NCBI GenBank assembly: GCA_033961575.1
Contig: CM066733.1
Coordinates: 63,610,921-63,674,920 of the forward strand
DNA from: Aselliscus stoliczkanus
Taxonomy: Eukaryota > Chordata > Mammalia > Chiroptera > Hipposideridae
DNA length: 64,000 nt
Reading direction: 5' to 3'
Of this stretch, positions 42,798 to 55,189 are shown piece by piece; within the stretch, counting starts at the first letter, position 1, and the number at the start of each line of letters is the position of its first letter. The notes under the pieces are model-generated. The model was not told where the DNA came from. It saw nothing but the letters and a program-made list of their open reading frames with translations, and searched no databases. The position numbers and the translations under genes are program-made.

Positions 42798-43959
42798 TAC
42801 CCTCGGTTTTTGTTCCTGAAAGTGTCAGCCATTGTGTGCAGTGGCTGCCATCATGATGTGATAGGAGAGGCTCCCCGCTGGAAGCCTGTCTGCCCTGAAT
42901 GTCCGAGAGTCCCACTACAAGTCATTCCTTCGTGCTAAGATTTTTCAGGCACTATTACCAGGTTAGTTGGAGTAGTGCTTAAGGGAATGGAGCCTGGAAG
43001 GTAAATCCCCTTCTTTACCATTTTACCTTGGGCAGGCCCTAAGGGGCCCTGGAACTTTCTACCCAGATTTATGGTAAAGAACTCTCTCATTACCTTTGAT
43101 CTGCAGGGGTCACCTGGCTGTTACTCACTGAATAACCAGAGCAGCATTTCTTAGATGTTGGTGTTCACACATTTTCTGTCATTTGAGTGAGAGAGTACAG
43201 GGCTCAGAACCAAAAGATGCTTCTTTTATATGGTAATGAATCATTGAATGAATCAGAGGGATGACAACAGGCATGTGAACTAGAGGAGAGTGGGGTAAGA
43301 GCCAGGAGACCGGTATCTGGGGTGGAACTGTCTCTAGACATAGTGGAGGGGGTGATTCCTGGGTTGGCTCTGTGAGCCTCTAGTTGGCATTGTGCATCAG
43401 GGGCTGGCAGGGAGGTCAGCTGACACTAAAGGGAGCTGGTACTTTGTACCTTTTCTTTAACCCTTGGATTGCATACGCGCCCTCTGTCTCGTGCATCTTC
43501 TCATTCTTTACTCTCTTGGCACTCATTTTCATGAGGTACAACTTGGGTAAAAATGCTAGTGTGTATTTTGGTGGGGCAATACTCAGGTTGATTTATCCTG
43601 GGCTCTATACCTCCTTAGCGGTGGCTCTGGAAATCCTTAATAGGAAAACATGGGCCCTTCAAAGAGATTATGAAGGGACTGAAACAGAGGGTATTATACC
43701 AGACATGAGGAAGAAACATAGATGTGTAGAAAAGAAGGGTGACAATGAAGTCTGGGTTACTACTAATCCTAGAGCTTAGGTTTTTATTTCACCTCCTCAC
43801 CATTCACACTGTTCTGCAAAAACAAGTTACAGTGGGTTTTGTACCAGGAGGGCTTATTTCAGAGAAGGTTAACAGGGAATTCATCTATATGGGTAGTCTG
43901 TGTTTAAGATGTGGGTTCAGTTATGGTTAAGGGAATTGGAGGACTTGGAAATTCCTGTT

Positions 43960-44110
43960 TTGAGACCTCTGTGCTGTGTTAGTCATCTTAAGCAAATCAC
44001 TAAACTTGTCTCCAGTATGATTTCTTCATCCTTAACGTGGAAATAGACATGAAGACAACTTCAGAGTAGCTGGGAGTAACTCCTAAGGAATGATCATAAA
44101 GTACTTGGCA
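43960..44110 (+). mobile_element. MIR SINE, central part
   Basis: TTAAGCAAATCACTAAACTT, TGATTTCTTCATCCTTAACG and ATCATAAAGTACTTGGCACA follow the MIR core and 3' order. It is diverged. Confidence 0.55.
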
Positions 44111-44139
44111 CACATGAAGGGCAACTTGAATACCAAATA

Positions 44140-44320
44140 GTAATTATGTAGCGCCTTTCTGCCAAGGAGTCCCAAACGCTTAGACATTACCTCACCGATT
44201 CTCTTTACATCCCTTTGAGGGATGCATTATGCACTTTAGAGGTGGGTAAACTGAGGCATGGGCATTTATAAACTCATTTGCTCTGTGTCACCCTGCAAGT
44301 CGGCAGATGATTTATGGAGG
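44140..44320 (-). mobile_element. MIR SINE, antisense
   Basis: TAGCGCCTTTCTGCCAAGGA, ATTCTCTTTACATCCCTTTG, GAGGTGGGTAAACTGAGGCA and GTCACCCTGCAAGTCGGCAG read as the reverse complement of MIR. Confidence 0.65.
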
Positions 44321-44540
44321 TGGGCAAGGAGCCCAGTCTCTTCCTGTTCAGTTATTCAGTACTAAAGCTCTCCAATGCTTTGTCATTGAAGTTGTGGCTG
44401 CACTTGGTGTGGGCCCAGGGTATTCTGGGTTGATGTTATCAAGTAGTGTGACTTGAGAAGCAAGCCTGGTGATATAGTAGCAGTGTTATATAGTAAATAA
44501 GTCCTAAGGTATAAAGCTTCCCAGACAGAAGGCATTATGT

Positions 44541-44570
44541 AGTGTGTGTGTATGTGTGTGTGTGTGTTTG
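44541..44570 (+). repeat. TG-rich microsatellite
   Basis: AGTGTGTGTGTATGTG followed by further TG units, interrupted by one TA. Confidence 0.9.
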
Positions 44571-44989
44571 AATATTTTTTTATGATAATGTTCGTGTTTT
44601 TGTGAAGGTGACAGCAGGGAGGAAGTAGCATCAGGAAAATGGTGGAATACTGCAAGTGGCATGACTGCCTTGAAGCTGAAAGGAGAAAGAATAATTGGAA
44701 ATGCGATTAATTGCTTTAAGGAGCAGGAACAAGACAAGGGGACTGACAGTCGTTCCTAGTTAACATCTGGGAAGAGGTCACTGCTGTCTCTGTGGTGGGG
44801 AGGGCTGGCCTTGCCCGAATGGCTAAGACCAGATGCATCTGAGAAGGACCCCTTTCTCCTAAGACCCTGTGCCACCACAAAGGGCACCTTCCCCGTTATA
44901 ATAGCTGACAGAGCCTTTTGAATGACAATTAGCGATATGCTTTAAAATATAAATATTTCTGGAAGTGGGGACATTTAGGCACTCAAAAA

Positions 44990-45330
44990 ATTGTTTTCGA
45001 GTGTGTGCTGTTAGCCAGGTGCCAGGCATACAAAGCAAAGCAGACACAATCCCCGCCTTTGAGGAGCCTGCATTCTGTGGGGAAGACAGACAAGAAACGA
45101 GTAAATGAATATTTATCTATAATTGCATCTAATTGTGAATTGTGGTAAGTGCTATAAAGGGCCCTGGTGTATTAATAGAGCATCATGGGGCATCAGGGGC
45201 AGATTAGGTTTCAGGGGATAGAGTGTGCAGGAAAGGCTTCTTTGAGGAGGTAATGTTAGGGCAAAGACAAAGCCGGCTCTAGGAATGGTGGAGAAGAGGC
45301 TTCAAGGAAAAGGACATACATCGTGTGCAA
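44990..45330 (-). mobile_element. L2 LINE, antisense
   Basis: GGTGCCAGGCATACAAAGCA, GGAGCCTGCATTCTGTGGGG, TGGTAAGTGCTATAAAGGGC and GGCTTCTTTGAGGAGGTAAT are ordered as in the antisense L2 3' region. Confidence 0.65.
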
Positions 45331-46009
45331 AGCCCTAAGCAGAATCAGTATCAGAATCAATATCTAATTTAGATTGAAGAGAGGGCATTAGAAATGCCTA
45401 AACGCTTAGGAAACGGTTGCAAAAACCCTTGACTAGAATCCCACACCCCAAAGTTGTTCCTTTCATAATTCTACCCAAGGCTGGTGTGCTGTAATTTGAG
45501 AAGCACAGAAGGATTCTCCATGCCCATCCCCGCTGTCCCCAGACCTTTCTCACTTGATTCTCGCCAAGGTGCCTGAGATTCTTCTGTGAGTTAAGGCTTT
45601 GAGGACAGGACCTTCATAGATATTATCTGCAAAGGTAAAGCATTTTAAGGCATTTTTGGTTAACAATTTGGTTTCAATAAGTGGATCCGATAAAGTTAGC
45701 TAGGTACTCATTTTATAACAGAATCATTTAGGGCAAGTGAATTGAGAAAGACCTAGAAAAGCTCTGGTGGGGAAGGATGAGTGGGAGTAGGTGGAGGAGG
45801 GAGGGGTTCGTTCCTCTGCTGCTCAGTAAGAGTCCTGCGTCCTGAAGAACATGTTTTTCTTAGAGAAGGAACCATAGGAGCAGGTTTGTATTAGGAATAA
45901 CCCAAACAAAGCAGTGGGTTACCTATGCGAGTAGTTTTTCTGTATTGTGTGTCATGCACGAAAGTCTTGGGCTTTTATGGACAAGAAGCAATTCCAAAGG
46001 TGAGCTGGG

Positions 46010-46400
46010 TTTCAGAACATAAAGAGCAACATGGAAAACTTAAGAATGTTTAGGGAAGAGCATTGACGATGATTAAAGGATTGTAAAATTGAACCTATAA
46101 GGATAAGTTGAAAGACTTAGGATTATTTAGCTTCAAGAAGAGGAGACTGAAAAATGACTTAATAACAGACTTCAGAATTATGAGGAGTTATTAAGCGGTG
46201 TATGGTGACCAGCTGTTTTGTTTCTGGCACAGTCAGAGAAAGAATAGGTTTTAACTGAAGCATGATATATTTAGGTTAGATGTAAAGAAGAACTTCTTGA
46301 CTCTAAGAATTGTTCATAAAACAGGTTACTGAAGGCTGAGGGTTTGACTGGAGGGCTTTTCTTTCAAATCCCTTCCGTCTTAGCTATTCGGTGTGTGTTT
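46010..46400 (+). mobile_element. CR1/L3-type LINE fragment
   Basis: GAATTATGAGGAGTTATTAA, AGTCAGAGAAAGAATAGGTT, GGTTAGATGTAAAGAAGAAC, TTCTTGACTCTAAGAATTGT and ATCCCTTCCGTCTTAGCTAT match the order of the CR1/L3 3' end (AGGAAGAACTTTCT..., CCCTTCCAAC). It is ancient and non-coding. Confidence 0.6.
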
Positions 46401-47876
46401 ATGAAGTGCAACAAAGCTCCACCTTTCTGCTTTTAAAATCAAAGGCTTGATTTCTGTTTCCCATTATAATTCTAAAGCTCAGAGTCACAGAGGTTTGTAG
46501 ACATAAATGATGAGGGTAATTTGTCTTGCTTCAATGGCCATTAGAATCTTTAATTGAGAAAAATATGACCAAAAAGAGGAACAGACCTGCCACATGATCA
46601 AAAATTGTTATTGATAATCAGAAGAGATGTATTATTAAGAATTTGGGACTGAGTGAAGGTGAGCTTATTTTATCATTAGAAAAAAACTCAGGTTTATTTG
46701 ACTGGTATATGCCAGATCGAAAAGGTAGGGTTTTATGAAGTTGGTTCATTTTTCTCTGTTCCCTCCCTACTGGGAGAAATTAAAAACATTTCCAGGTGAC
46801 ACCAAAGTTCATGTAACCTGGAGCTTGAGAGACGCAATCCAAAAATCACCCTCAAGGAATTTATCAGCTCAGAGAAGGAAGGAGAGAGGAAATAGGCAGG
46901 ATTTATTTCTGAAAACAAACCTCCATGCATTTAGAAAAGCTGGCAGAGCAGTGAAAAAGCTGAGCAAAGCAAAGCTGAGAAAGGCTGACTGAATATACCA
47001 TTCCCTTCTATCCTGGAGCCTGAGCCTCAGGAAAGCCAAGAGCCCTGCTTCCTGAGCTAACCTTTCTCAGTGAAGCCAGGCGTCCAAGTTTTTCTTTTTA
47101 AATGTATTCTTTAATCTTCTTTTTTGCTTATTAAATACCTGTCGGAGCCTCTTTTTAAATAATCAATTAGCACACCTGCAGATGGTTTGCTGTAAGCACT
47201 TACAGGTTGCTGATGAAACTATGAAAAACAAAGTACACACACACATATGCAGCGTTCTCAGATGAGCTCTTTGTTTTGAACTAAGTGGATATAATTTTCT
47301 CTAAAGGGGAAAAAAATAATCAAAGAGGCTAAAGAAAAAAGACTTTGAAACAGGTGACACGACTGAGAAGAGGGCTACGTGGGTGTGGTGCTAAGCCAGA
47401 GGAAAGGAAAAACACTCAGGAAACATATTTTTCTTTCCTCCCAAAATAACCTGAGCTCCTTGGTTCATTAAGCACATTTAGACCCTCAAGCCACTACATT
47501 TTGCCTTTCCACAGCATCGTCACCACTGGAGAGCCGCCCACAGCCATGCTTGGGTCAGAAGTCACAACCCACTCCTTTTTACTGGCTTCCTTTCTTCCTT
47601 GTCTGTGATATTTTCTTGGTGGCCATGGCACTTTTGGACTTTAGTTAGTTCTTGACATGATTTCTTCATTTGGGTCTCCCCACCCTTCACCCCAGTAGAA
47701 TTTATTTTCAAAACCTCTTCTAAGGCGTCTTACAAACTACAGCTGCAGTTGACTTAAAGGGGATCTGTGACCTTTCTTTTCTGCTCTTGAGGCCAAAAGA
47801 TTGATACTGGGAAGAAAAACACCTGAACAGAGGCATGGTTTACTGCTGTTACAAGAAGGGGCCCTCTCTGAAGCCT

Positions 47877-48106
47877 TACCGTGCTTCCCCGAAAATAAGA
47901 CAGGGTCTTATACTAATTTTTGTTCCAAAAGACGCATTTTATTCATTGATTCATGTACAGAAATCTACATGTATTCAAATACAGTCCTGTCTGGCTGGCG
48001 ATCTTAACTGGGGCTTATTTTGGGGTAGGGCTTATATTACGAGCACCCTGAAAATCATGCTAGGGCTTATTTTCCAGTTAGGTTTTATTTTCAGGGAAAC
48101 ACGGTA
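47877..48106. mobile_element. Tc1/mariner-like miniature transposon with TA target
   Basis: Terminal inverted repeats CCGTGCTTCCCCGAAAATAA and, reverse-complemented from the right, CCGTGTTTCCCTGAAAATAA are bounded by TA on both sides. Inside are repeated GGGCTTATTTT/AAATAAGCCC-like blocks. The 230-bp length and lack of a gene fit a non-autonomous copy. Confidence 0.8.
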
Positions 48107-50479
48107 GTCACAGGAAAATTCTCTTCATTACACATATGGGTATAGTGGAAGATCATTTGTTCCTTATTTTGTGTTAATACCTTTGAGATACTGTGCACTG
48201 AGGCTGGCTATATTTCCCTGAGGAATAAGCTGTGACAGTGATACTATTGGTTTATCTGAAGCAACAGAAGACCTGTTGGTGTACCCACAAAAACTGTTTG
48301 GTTGTCTGTTCTTCCCTGAGTTCCTTTCTTCCTTGAGGACTTTACTTAACACTTATGACCCAACGTCCCTTTCCTTTAGAGAAGCTGTGATACAGAAGGA
48401 GCGCTGCCTGTTGTCAGGGCTTCCGGAAGGTTGAATACATAGCCATGAAGCTGTCGAAAGTGTCATCAAGAGGGACAAAGGTTTTTATAAAGGTCCTAAG
48501 ATTTAAAGGGCGCAAAAGTGGATGATTTGGAAGGTCCTGTGCTTTTGGAATCACTTCTCAAGGGATTCCCACCTGACTTCTGCTTGGGTACTTTTAGAGC
48601 TCGACACTGGTGGCACAGATCAGACATAGCAAGGAAATTTGCTGGGGCCAAGGATGCAGGAGTTTGGGGATTCTATAGTTAGGGAAGCATAGATGGACCA
48701 AAATGTAGTGTATGTGTTCATTTTATTATTTACAGAGCATATTTTTGCCCTCTTTAATCCATATTGGTTCTGTGTATTATGGGATGGGATGTGGCAGTTC
48801 CTAGCAGAGCTGAGTAGCTGGGATAATTCAGGAAGAAGCAGTGCCTTTCGCTTTACGGTCATCCAGGCTGCCTAGGAGCTGCGCTGGGGGTACGGTTTGA
48901 TTGTAGTTAATTTGTCACACCCCAGCCCAATGGTGGCATGTGAATGGAAACTGGTTAATAGAAAGGGACTTGATGAGGTATAAACAGCTCGAAGCATCCA
49001 TTTTTGCAGAGGGTCAACCTTCCATCCTCAGTGGCTGCTGGGAGAAACCCGCGTGGGGCGTGGAGTCACTACTTCTTCATTCTCTTTTGTTAGGAGAACT
49101 GAAATATAAGTAAATAAACATTTGCAACTGAATTGGAAAAAAAAAATCTGACACTGCAGGATGAAATGCAGCTTTTGTAGCATGAGATTTGTGGCACAAA
49201 CTAACCGAGGAAGGAAATCTGATGATCTAGATAGATGCCTCTGGTTAGTACCATTTTTGCTGTGTGCCCCTGTGCTAGGAACTCAACAGGATGAGTCAAA
49301 TAGAACTGTAAATAAAAACTTTTATGGGGATGGGAGAGATCCTTGTGTTAGAAGGAGTAGGTGGCATTTCTGGCTGATTTATAAATGTCTCCTTTCATTC
49401 TCTTCAAAATGGGAATGAATTGCACCAAAAGGTCTGTTGGAAGAATACCATCTTTTTTTTCTTTGATTACTGCAAAGTGCTCCTGAAGCTGAACCCAGCT
49501 CTATTCCTAGTTCTGTCCCTGGTACTATTTAGCTAATTCTTGGAATGGATTTTGATTGTACGTCAGGAAAGTGTTGTCTCACTGGTATCTCCCACATTTA
49601 GCCAGGCTATTGGAGGCCTCATGATTTATAAATTACTTAAATTAATTGTTTTGGAAAAAATATTTTTATTTGTACATTAGAATCTAAAATCCCAAGACCT
49701 CTGCACACTTACAAAGCACCTGTAGCAAGTCAGTACAGTTCTGGTGTGGATACTGAGACCATTTGGAGCTCAGTGACTGGTAAATAAAATAAGTTAACCT
49801 TAGGAAGAAAAATCAACTTTAATAAAATAAAAGACATGTATACTATTTCTCATTAATTGGGCAAATATTGATAGCATGCTGTGCTGTGTGTCAGAGCCTC
49901 TGAATGCTAGGTGCTGATGAAATAACTCTGAGAATCTAACTTGAAAGATGGAATACAGCCAAGGGTAGTCAAAGTAAGCCAGTCTTATTTTGAACATATC
50001 AGGACGTAAAGGACTTCATTTATAGGGAAAATGAGCAGGGTTCCAGCTTTAATTTTAATTTTAATAACTTACCAAAGGTTATGATGAACAAATTGTACTT
50101 TATTGTCGCTTGTGTAATTTCTGGCTACAGCCATATCTCCTTACAGTTTTCAGTCCCCTGTCTCTGACAGTGCTATCCTGCAATCTCTCACTGTATCCGT
50201 TTATCTTGCCCCTCCATTCTCTTCACTTCTTCATTCACTAGACCTACTTCCCTAACCAACACCTTTAAGCTGTCTTTCTCTCTACACCACTCCCTTCAAC
50301 TGGACCAGGTGAGCATTTATCTGACCCACAAAATGGGCTTTCAAGTGCATTTTGATTCACAAAAAGGGTTCCAAAGCTAAATAGAGTGTAACATACCTAA
50401 CTCACCCAATTTGAAGTGTGTGTGTTCCCAGTGGTGGGCGTGGGGTCGGGCAGTGGGGTTGGGATGGAGAAGGAGGATA

Positions 50480-50640
50480 AAAACTAATAATCATTAGTTC
50501 ATCAGACTTTGTGCTGGATGCTTTACATCCATTAACTTCTCTTTTACAAATGAGGAAACAGATATCAGGAGGGCGTATTAGCTGACCCAGGGCCTTCACA
50601 GCATGAAAATCAATTCTGCTTTCTGACTTCAGGTCAGTAC
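50480..50640 (-). mobile_element. MIR SINE, antisense
   Basis: GTGCTGGATGCTTTACATCC, TTTTACAAATGAGGAAACAG and TAGCTGACCCAGGGCCTTCA read as the reverse complement of MIR. Confidence 0.65.
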
Positions 50641-50714
50641 TTTTTCTGTTGCTTGCTAACAAAAGCTTAGACTATCTTTCTGGTAATTTGAGGGGAAAAC
50701 TTTATAGAACTTTT

Positions 50715-51195
50715 TTTTTTTTTAAAGATTTTATTGGGGAATTGGGGGAGGGACCAGCCAAGTTGTTGTTCTTCAGTCTTCATTGTGGAGGGCGCCAGTC
50801 GTCTTCTGGCTTCCTGTCGGCAGCTCCTGGCCTCTAAGCTCAAGGTGCTGTGTTCAATCTTAGTTGCGGGTGGGCGTAGCCACCATCCCATGCGGGAGTC
50901 GAACCTGGCAGCCCTGTCGTTAAGAGCGCACTCCCTATCCACTGAGCCATCCGGGCGGTAGCTCAGCTCAAGGTGCCGAGTTCAATCTTTTGTTGCGGGT
51001 GAGCATAGCCCACCATTGAACAGGCAATCTTGTTGTTACACCAACTGAGCCATCCTGCCACCTGTTGGCAGCCCAGTGACAGCTCAGCTTGGGCGCAGCA
51101 TTCACTGGCCCATGTGGGAATCAAACAGGCAGCTCTGTTGCTCAGAGCACGCACTGTAAGCCAACTCTTAACCAACTGAGCCACTCGACCGGCCC
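50715..51195 (-). mobile_element. Composite SINE with three tandem tRNA-like heads
   Basis: A perfect 15-bp duplication CTTTATAGAACTTTT flanks it (50700-50714 and 51196-51210). On the - strand the first head is GGCCGGTCGAGTGGCTCAGT at about 51193. A second, GGCAGGATGGCTCAGTTGGT, starts at about 51065. A third, GCCCGGATGGCTCAGTGGAT, starts at about 50958. Each is followed by a box-B-like GTTCRA/GTTCGA element or a degenerate form (TTGATTCCC in the first). The body ends CCCAATAAAATCTTTAAAAA. All three units sit within one pair of target duplications, so they moved together. Confidence 0.85.
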
Positions 51196-51539
51196 CTTTA
51201 TAGAACTTTTTATCAGAGGCTTATATAAATCTAAACTAACTTAGTCTCAAATACTGTCCCTTTATTTGTCCTTAGTACTGTGTGACACATAAGAGACTAT
51301 GGTGCAAGGTGAGGAACTGGCTCAGAGAGGATGTCCCTTGATAATCAGCAGTACAGCTTTGGACTGCCCTGGGCCTTGTTTATCTTCACTAAGCCACTTT
51401 TCTTCTCAGAAATTTCAATAATTAGAAATATCATCAGTCACGAGAAATGAATGTTCTCACCTATCGTACAGGATTTGTTTCCTCCTGTGAGTCAGTAATG
51501 CTGCCGCCGATCAATGCTCCGCCATTCTCTGTAGAGAGG

Positions 51540-51630
51540 TACTATTGGGTTGTCAGAAAAGTCATGACGTATTTTTTTCTGTTTTTTCGTTGCAAAAGTG
51601 CGTCATGACTTTTCTGACAACCCAGTGATA
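51540..51630. mobile_element. 91-bp hairpin miniature transposon (MITE)
   Basis: A perfect 24-bp inverted repeat (51546-51569 and 51601-51624; core GTCAGAAAAGTCATGACG) is separated by a 31-nt T-rich loop and bounded by TA. Size and architecture resemble mariner-derived MITEs such as MADE1, which have given rise to microRNA hairpins in primates. It is non-coding. Confidence 0.85.
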
Positions 51631-51754
51631 CTTTTAGTTTCAGTAAATTTAGGTTTTTTGGAAACTATACTGGTTTGGTGAAAATAACATTTGTGGGCAT
51701 AGTAACAAAAGCATATATGATGTTCAGTGCTGCCCCATTGCCCTTCTTTCATTT

Positions 51755-52330
51755 TAAATAGCATTTATTTTTTCAGATTTAATTTTTTTAGAGCAAGTGT
51801 AGGTTCAGAGAAAGACTGAGAAGAAGGTACAAAGATCCCCTGTGTACCCTTTGTCCCCCTCCCCACGCCACGCACAACCTTCCCATCTGCATTTCCCCCA
51901 CTCAGAGGGGTACGTTTGTTATAGCTGATGAACCTGCATTGAGTAACAATCTTTATCACCCAAAGTCTTTATTTGACATTACGGTTCGCTCTTGGTGTTG
52001 TACATACTAAGGGTTTGGACAAATGAATAATAACATGTATCCCTCATTGTAGTCTCATATGTGGTGGTCTCACAGCCCTAAAAATCCTCTGTGCTCCACC
52101 TACTCATTCCCCGCCCCCCACCCAACCCATGGAAACCCTTGATCTTTTTCTTGTCTGTGTAGTTCTGCCTTTTCCAGAATGTCTTATGGAATCATACAGC
52201 ATGTAGCCTTTCGGATTGGCTTCCTCCATGTCTTTTCCTCCATATCTTTTCATGGTTTGATAGGTATTTCTTTTTAACACTGAGTAATGTTCCATGGTCT
52301 GCATATATCACAGTCTATTTATCCACTAAC
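51755..52330 (-). mobile_element. Old L1 3' region, antisense
   Basis: GCAAGTGTAGGTTCAGAGAA, AGATCCCCTGTGTACCCTTT, GGAATCATACAGCATGTAGC, GAGTAATGTTCCATGGTCTG and ATATATCACAGTCTATTTAT follow the antisense L1 3' UTR order. Confidence 0.7.
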
Positions 52331-53054
52331 AATAACATTACGTCTAATTTAATTGCCACATAAGAAAAACATTTGTGTAAAAGTTTCAGGAAATTCAGAC
52401 AGCATAAAGAAGAAAATAAAAGTCTCTTGAACACAGTACCAAAAATAACCCCAGTTAGTATTTTGATGTATTTCTTTTTAATACGTTTCCTAAGTGCATA
52501 TTTATGTGTATGCATATATAGTCATACATACTTTCAATCTTACAAATTTTTGCTCATATGTTCTAAGCTGATTTTATTTTTTAATGATTAGATGGAATTG
52601 TGCTACAGTCTGATTCTTAATCTCAAAATGGTAAACCTGTTTGGTAAACATAAACATTTTGAAAATTAGTTTACAAATATTGGTATAAAATGTCCTGTTT
52701 TAGTTTCTTTAAAAATATTATCGCCTACAGGATTATTTATTTCCTGATATAGTTGCCTGCATCAGAATATAACTTAGATTAATTGTACATTCTTCTCTTT
52801 TGCTTTTCTTCTTGTTTCTTTTTCCTTCCATCTTTATTCTGTTTTGAAGGTGTTTGTGTGATGTCTGGGGTGCTAAATGACCAAGTATATGCTATGCTGA
52901 GTGCCATGTCGGGCCTTGATGGTTTCGTGGTTCTCTTCTTCAAACCTCTTTGGGGCCCCGTCTCTGTATGTCCTCTTTTGGAGTGGTCCTGTGTGCCTTA
53001 GCCTGCTATTCTCAGACCTACCTTTGCGAAAATATTATATTCTATATTTGTGTA

Positions 53055-53190
53055 GTTTACAAAATTTATGTTAATGCTTTTGACTTCACAAACACCCTGT
53101 GAAATAGGCAGAGAAGGTGTCATTTTGCAAGTGAGGAAGAAGTCATAAGAGGTTAAGGGCTTTGCCCAGGGTCACACATCTCTATTGAAC
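53055..53190 (-). mobile_element. MIR SINE, antisense
   Basis: CACAAACACCCTGTGAAATA, TTTTGCAAGTGAGGAAGAAG, AGAGGTTAAGGGCTTTGCCC and AGGGTCACACATCTC match reversed MIR. Confidence 0.7.
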
Positions 53191-53892
53191 ATTTCGTATT
53201 TAAAAATGGTTTAGTATGACTCAAACCAGATTAAAAAAGATGAAAAGGTTCCAGATGAGAAGTTAAAGAGAAGTGGGGAAAATATTACCACCACCAAAAT
53301 AATTTCAGGTTACTCTAACTAGAAAAGTTAACCAGTTTTTATATGCCTTTTTTTTCCCCCTCAAACATTGGTAGGAATCAAATACAAGTGAAGAAAAACG
53401 AATTTAAATCAATTCATGTTGAAAAAATATATGTAGGAAAAAAAAGTGTCTCGTCAATGTGGCCGCTCACTCATTCCTGGGAATGGAAGGGAAAGATGGG
53501 TTTCCACCTTTCCCAGCAGAAAAGGCTGTGGCCCAGGGAATGCTGAGTCAGTGGGTAGACTAGTTGTTCTTTCCCGGCCCATCTCCATAGGAGACAGGAT
53601 GTCTGGAGAAGGGCAAGTAGAAGGAAGCTCCAAAGTCAGACAATCGATCTGCCTATTTCTGGAGATCTAGAAACATGGAAACTGGTAGAATGTAGATTCA
53701 AGAGCCTTAGAAAACCCTGAACTCTACAGTATCCTCAGGGCATAAGGGTATCTGGAACATAAGAAGCATCCTGTTCAGCAGATACTTTGATTTAAGCTAC
53801 TTAGTCTACCTGGAAATGTTATTTGAATTACTATTATCTTTATCAAAGCTTGTGAAAACGAAACCAGCCTTTCTAGTGTCTGACTTCTAATG

Positions 53893-53929
53893 TTGGGGGT
53901 GGGGGGGGGTAGGGGGCGGGGTAGGGGCA
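53893..53929 (+). repeat. G-rich run (possible quadruplex)
   Basis: GTTGGGGGTGGGGGGGGGTA followed by GGGGGCGGGG and GGGG, purine-rich and isolated in intronic DNA. Confidence 0.85.
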
Positions 53930-55189
53930 AAGTAACATAGAGAAAAAGCAGCAGCAGCTCTGTGGGAGAGTCTGTCCCACAGAACAAGGCAAAAGAAATA
54001 AGCCAGGACAACTGGTGACTTGGCTGAGGAAGGTCTGTGACTGAGAGGAAAAATTAGAGACCCAGTTCACCACTGTGGTCAAAAGCTCTGTGAAAAATTT
54101 CTGGTGGTGTTTCTAAAGTATAAGGCAAAAGGTTTCTACGATCTGAAGAGAAGCCAGAGTATCCAGTGGTTCTTCTAAAGTGCATTCTTCTCCGTCACAG
54201 GCTTAGACTAGGACAAATGGAGACGCTCTGATGATATGGGCACTAAACAAATGCAATGGTGTGTTCTGGGGAGGAAATAACTTCCAGGTAATGCGGACTA
54301 TTTGTTAAGCAAAGTCTTAAAGGAACTCGAGTTCATGGTCCACTTTGGTACCATTGAAAAATCAGAAAGAAATACAAGGTTACTAAGGAACCAAGTATGA
54401 TCACTTAAATAAATTATATATTTATTCAGTGCCAAAATGTGTGAACTGGCAAATATAGTGTGACCTTATTCAGTGTCTAACCCTTCTTACACTGGAAATA
54501 AATTCAGTCAATAAAAAGTAATTTCTTGATGAGTTTTCCTCTCTGGTATAAAAATTGCTTTAAAATATATGCACAACAGACTGTTAACAGAACCTTCCAG
54601 TTAGCTCAGTGACCCCTAACCACTTACCTTCTTCTTTCTCCTCTCCTGATTAATTCTCCTTTTGTGTTTTGTATGGAATATTATCCAGTTCTTATTTCTG
54701 TCATCGTTTTTTGAGTTAAAATCCCATGTTCCCTCTTTACTCTTAACCTTTACTCTTCTGCCTTTTAGTTAAGTTTATTTCAGCTTGGGCTCTTGCCATA
54801 AGATCTTGACATGTTATTATTTATTTGTATATCTTTTGATGTCCCCACACATTATGATTTTCCATTTGCAGTATCATAAAACTCATTCCCACTTGGCAGG
54901 GACTATAGAAGGTAATTTTCTTTGTAAAAATCTGCACACATCGAATCATGTAAAAATAGCTACTTGTTGAATATCCTTGAACTTCTGATCCTGCTTTTCT
55001 CTGCACTTCTCAAATCAATCAGACAGTTACAGTTTTTACCTAGCACCTACTATGTCCCCACAACTATGCCAACATTATACAAATTTGGAATAGAAGGCAC
55101 ATGGTTCTGCCCTTAAGGAATTAAAATATGGTTCAGGAGATAACCCTAAAATTACTAAACAATTGGATGATACATATTCAATTGTGTGG

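Noticed and set aside
50715..51195. tRNA genes suggested by GGCTCAG...GTTCGA elements
   Set aside because: These are degenerate tRNA-like heads of a SINE; acceptor stems do not pair and the copies are within a retroposed unit.
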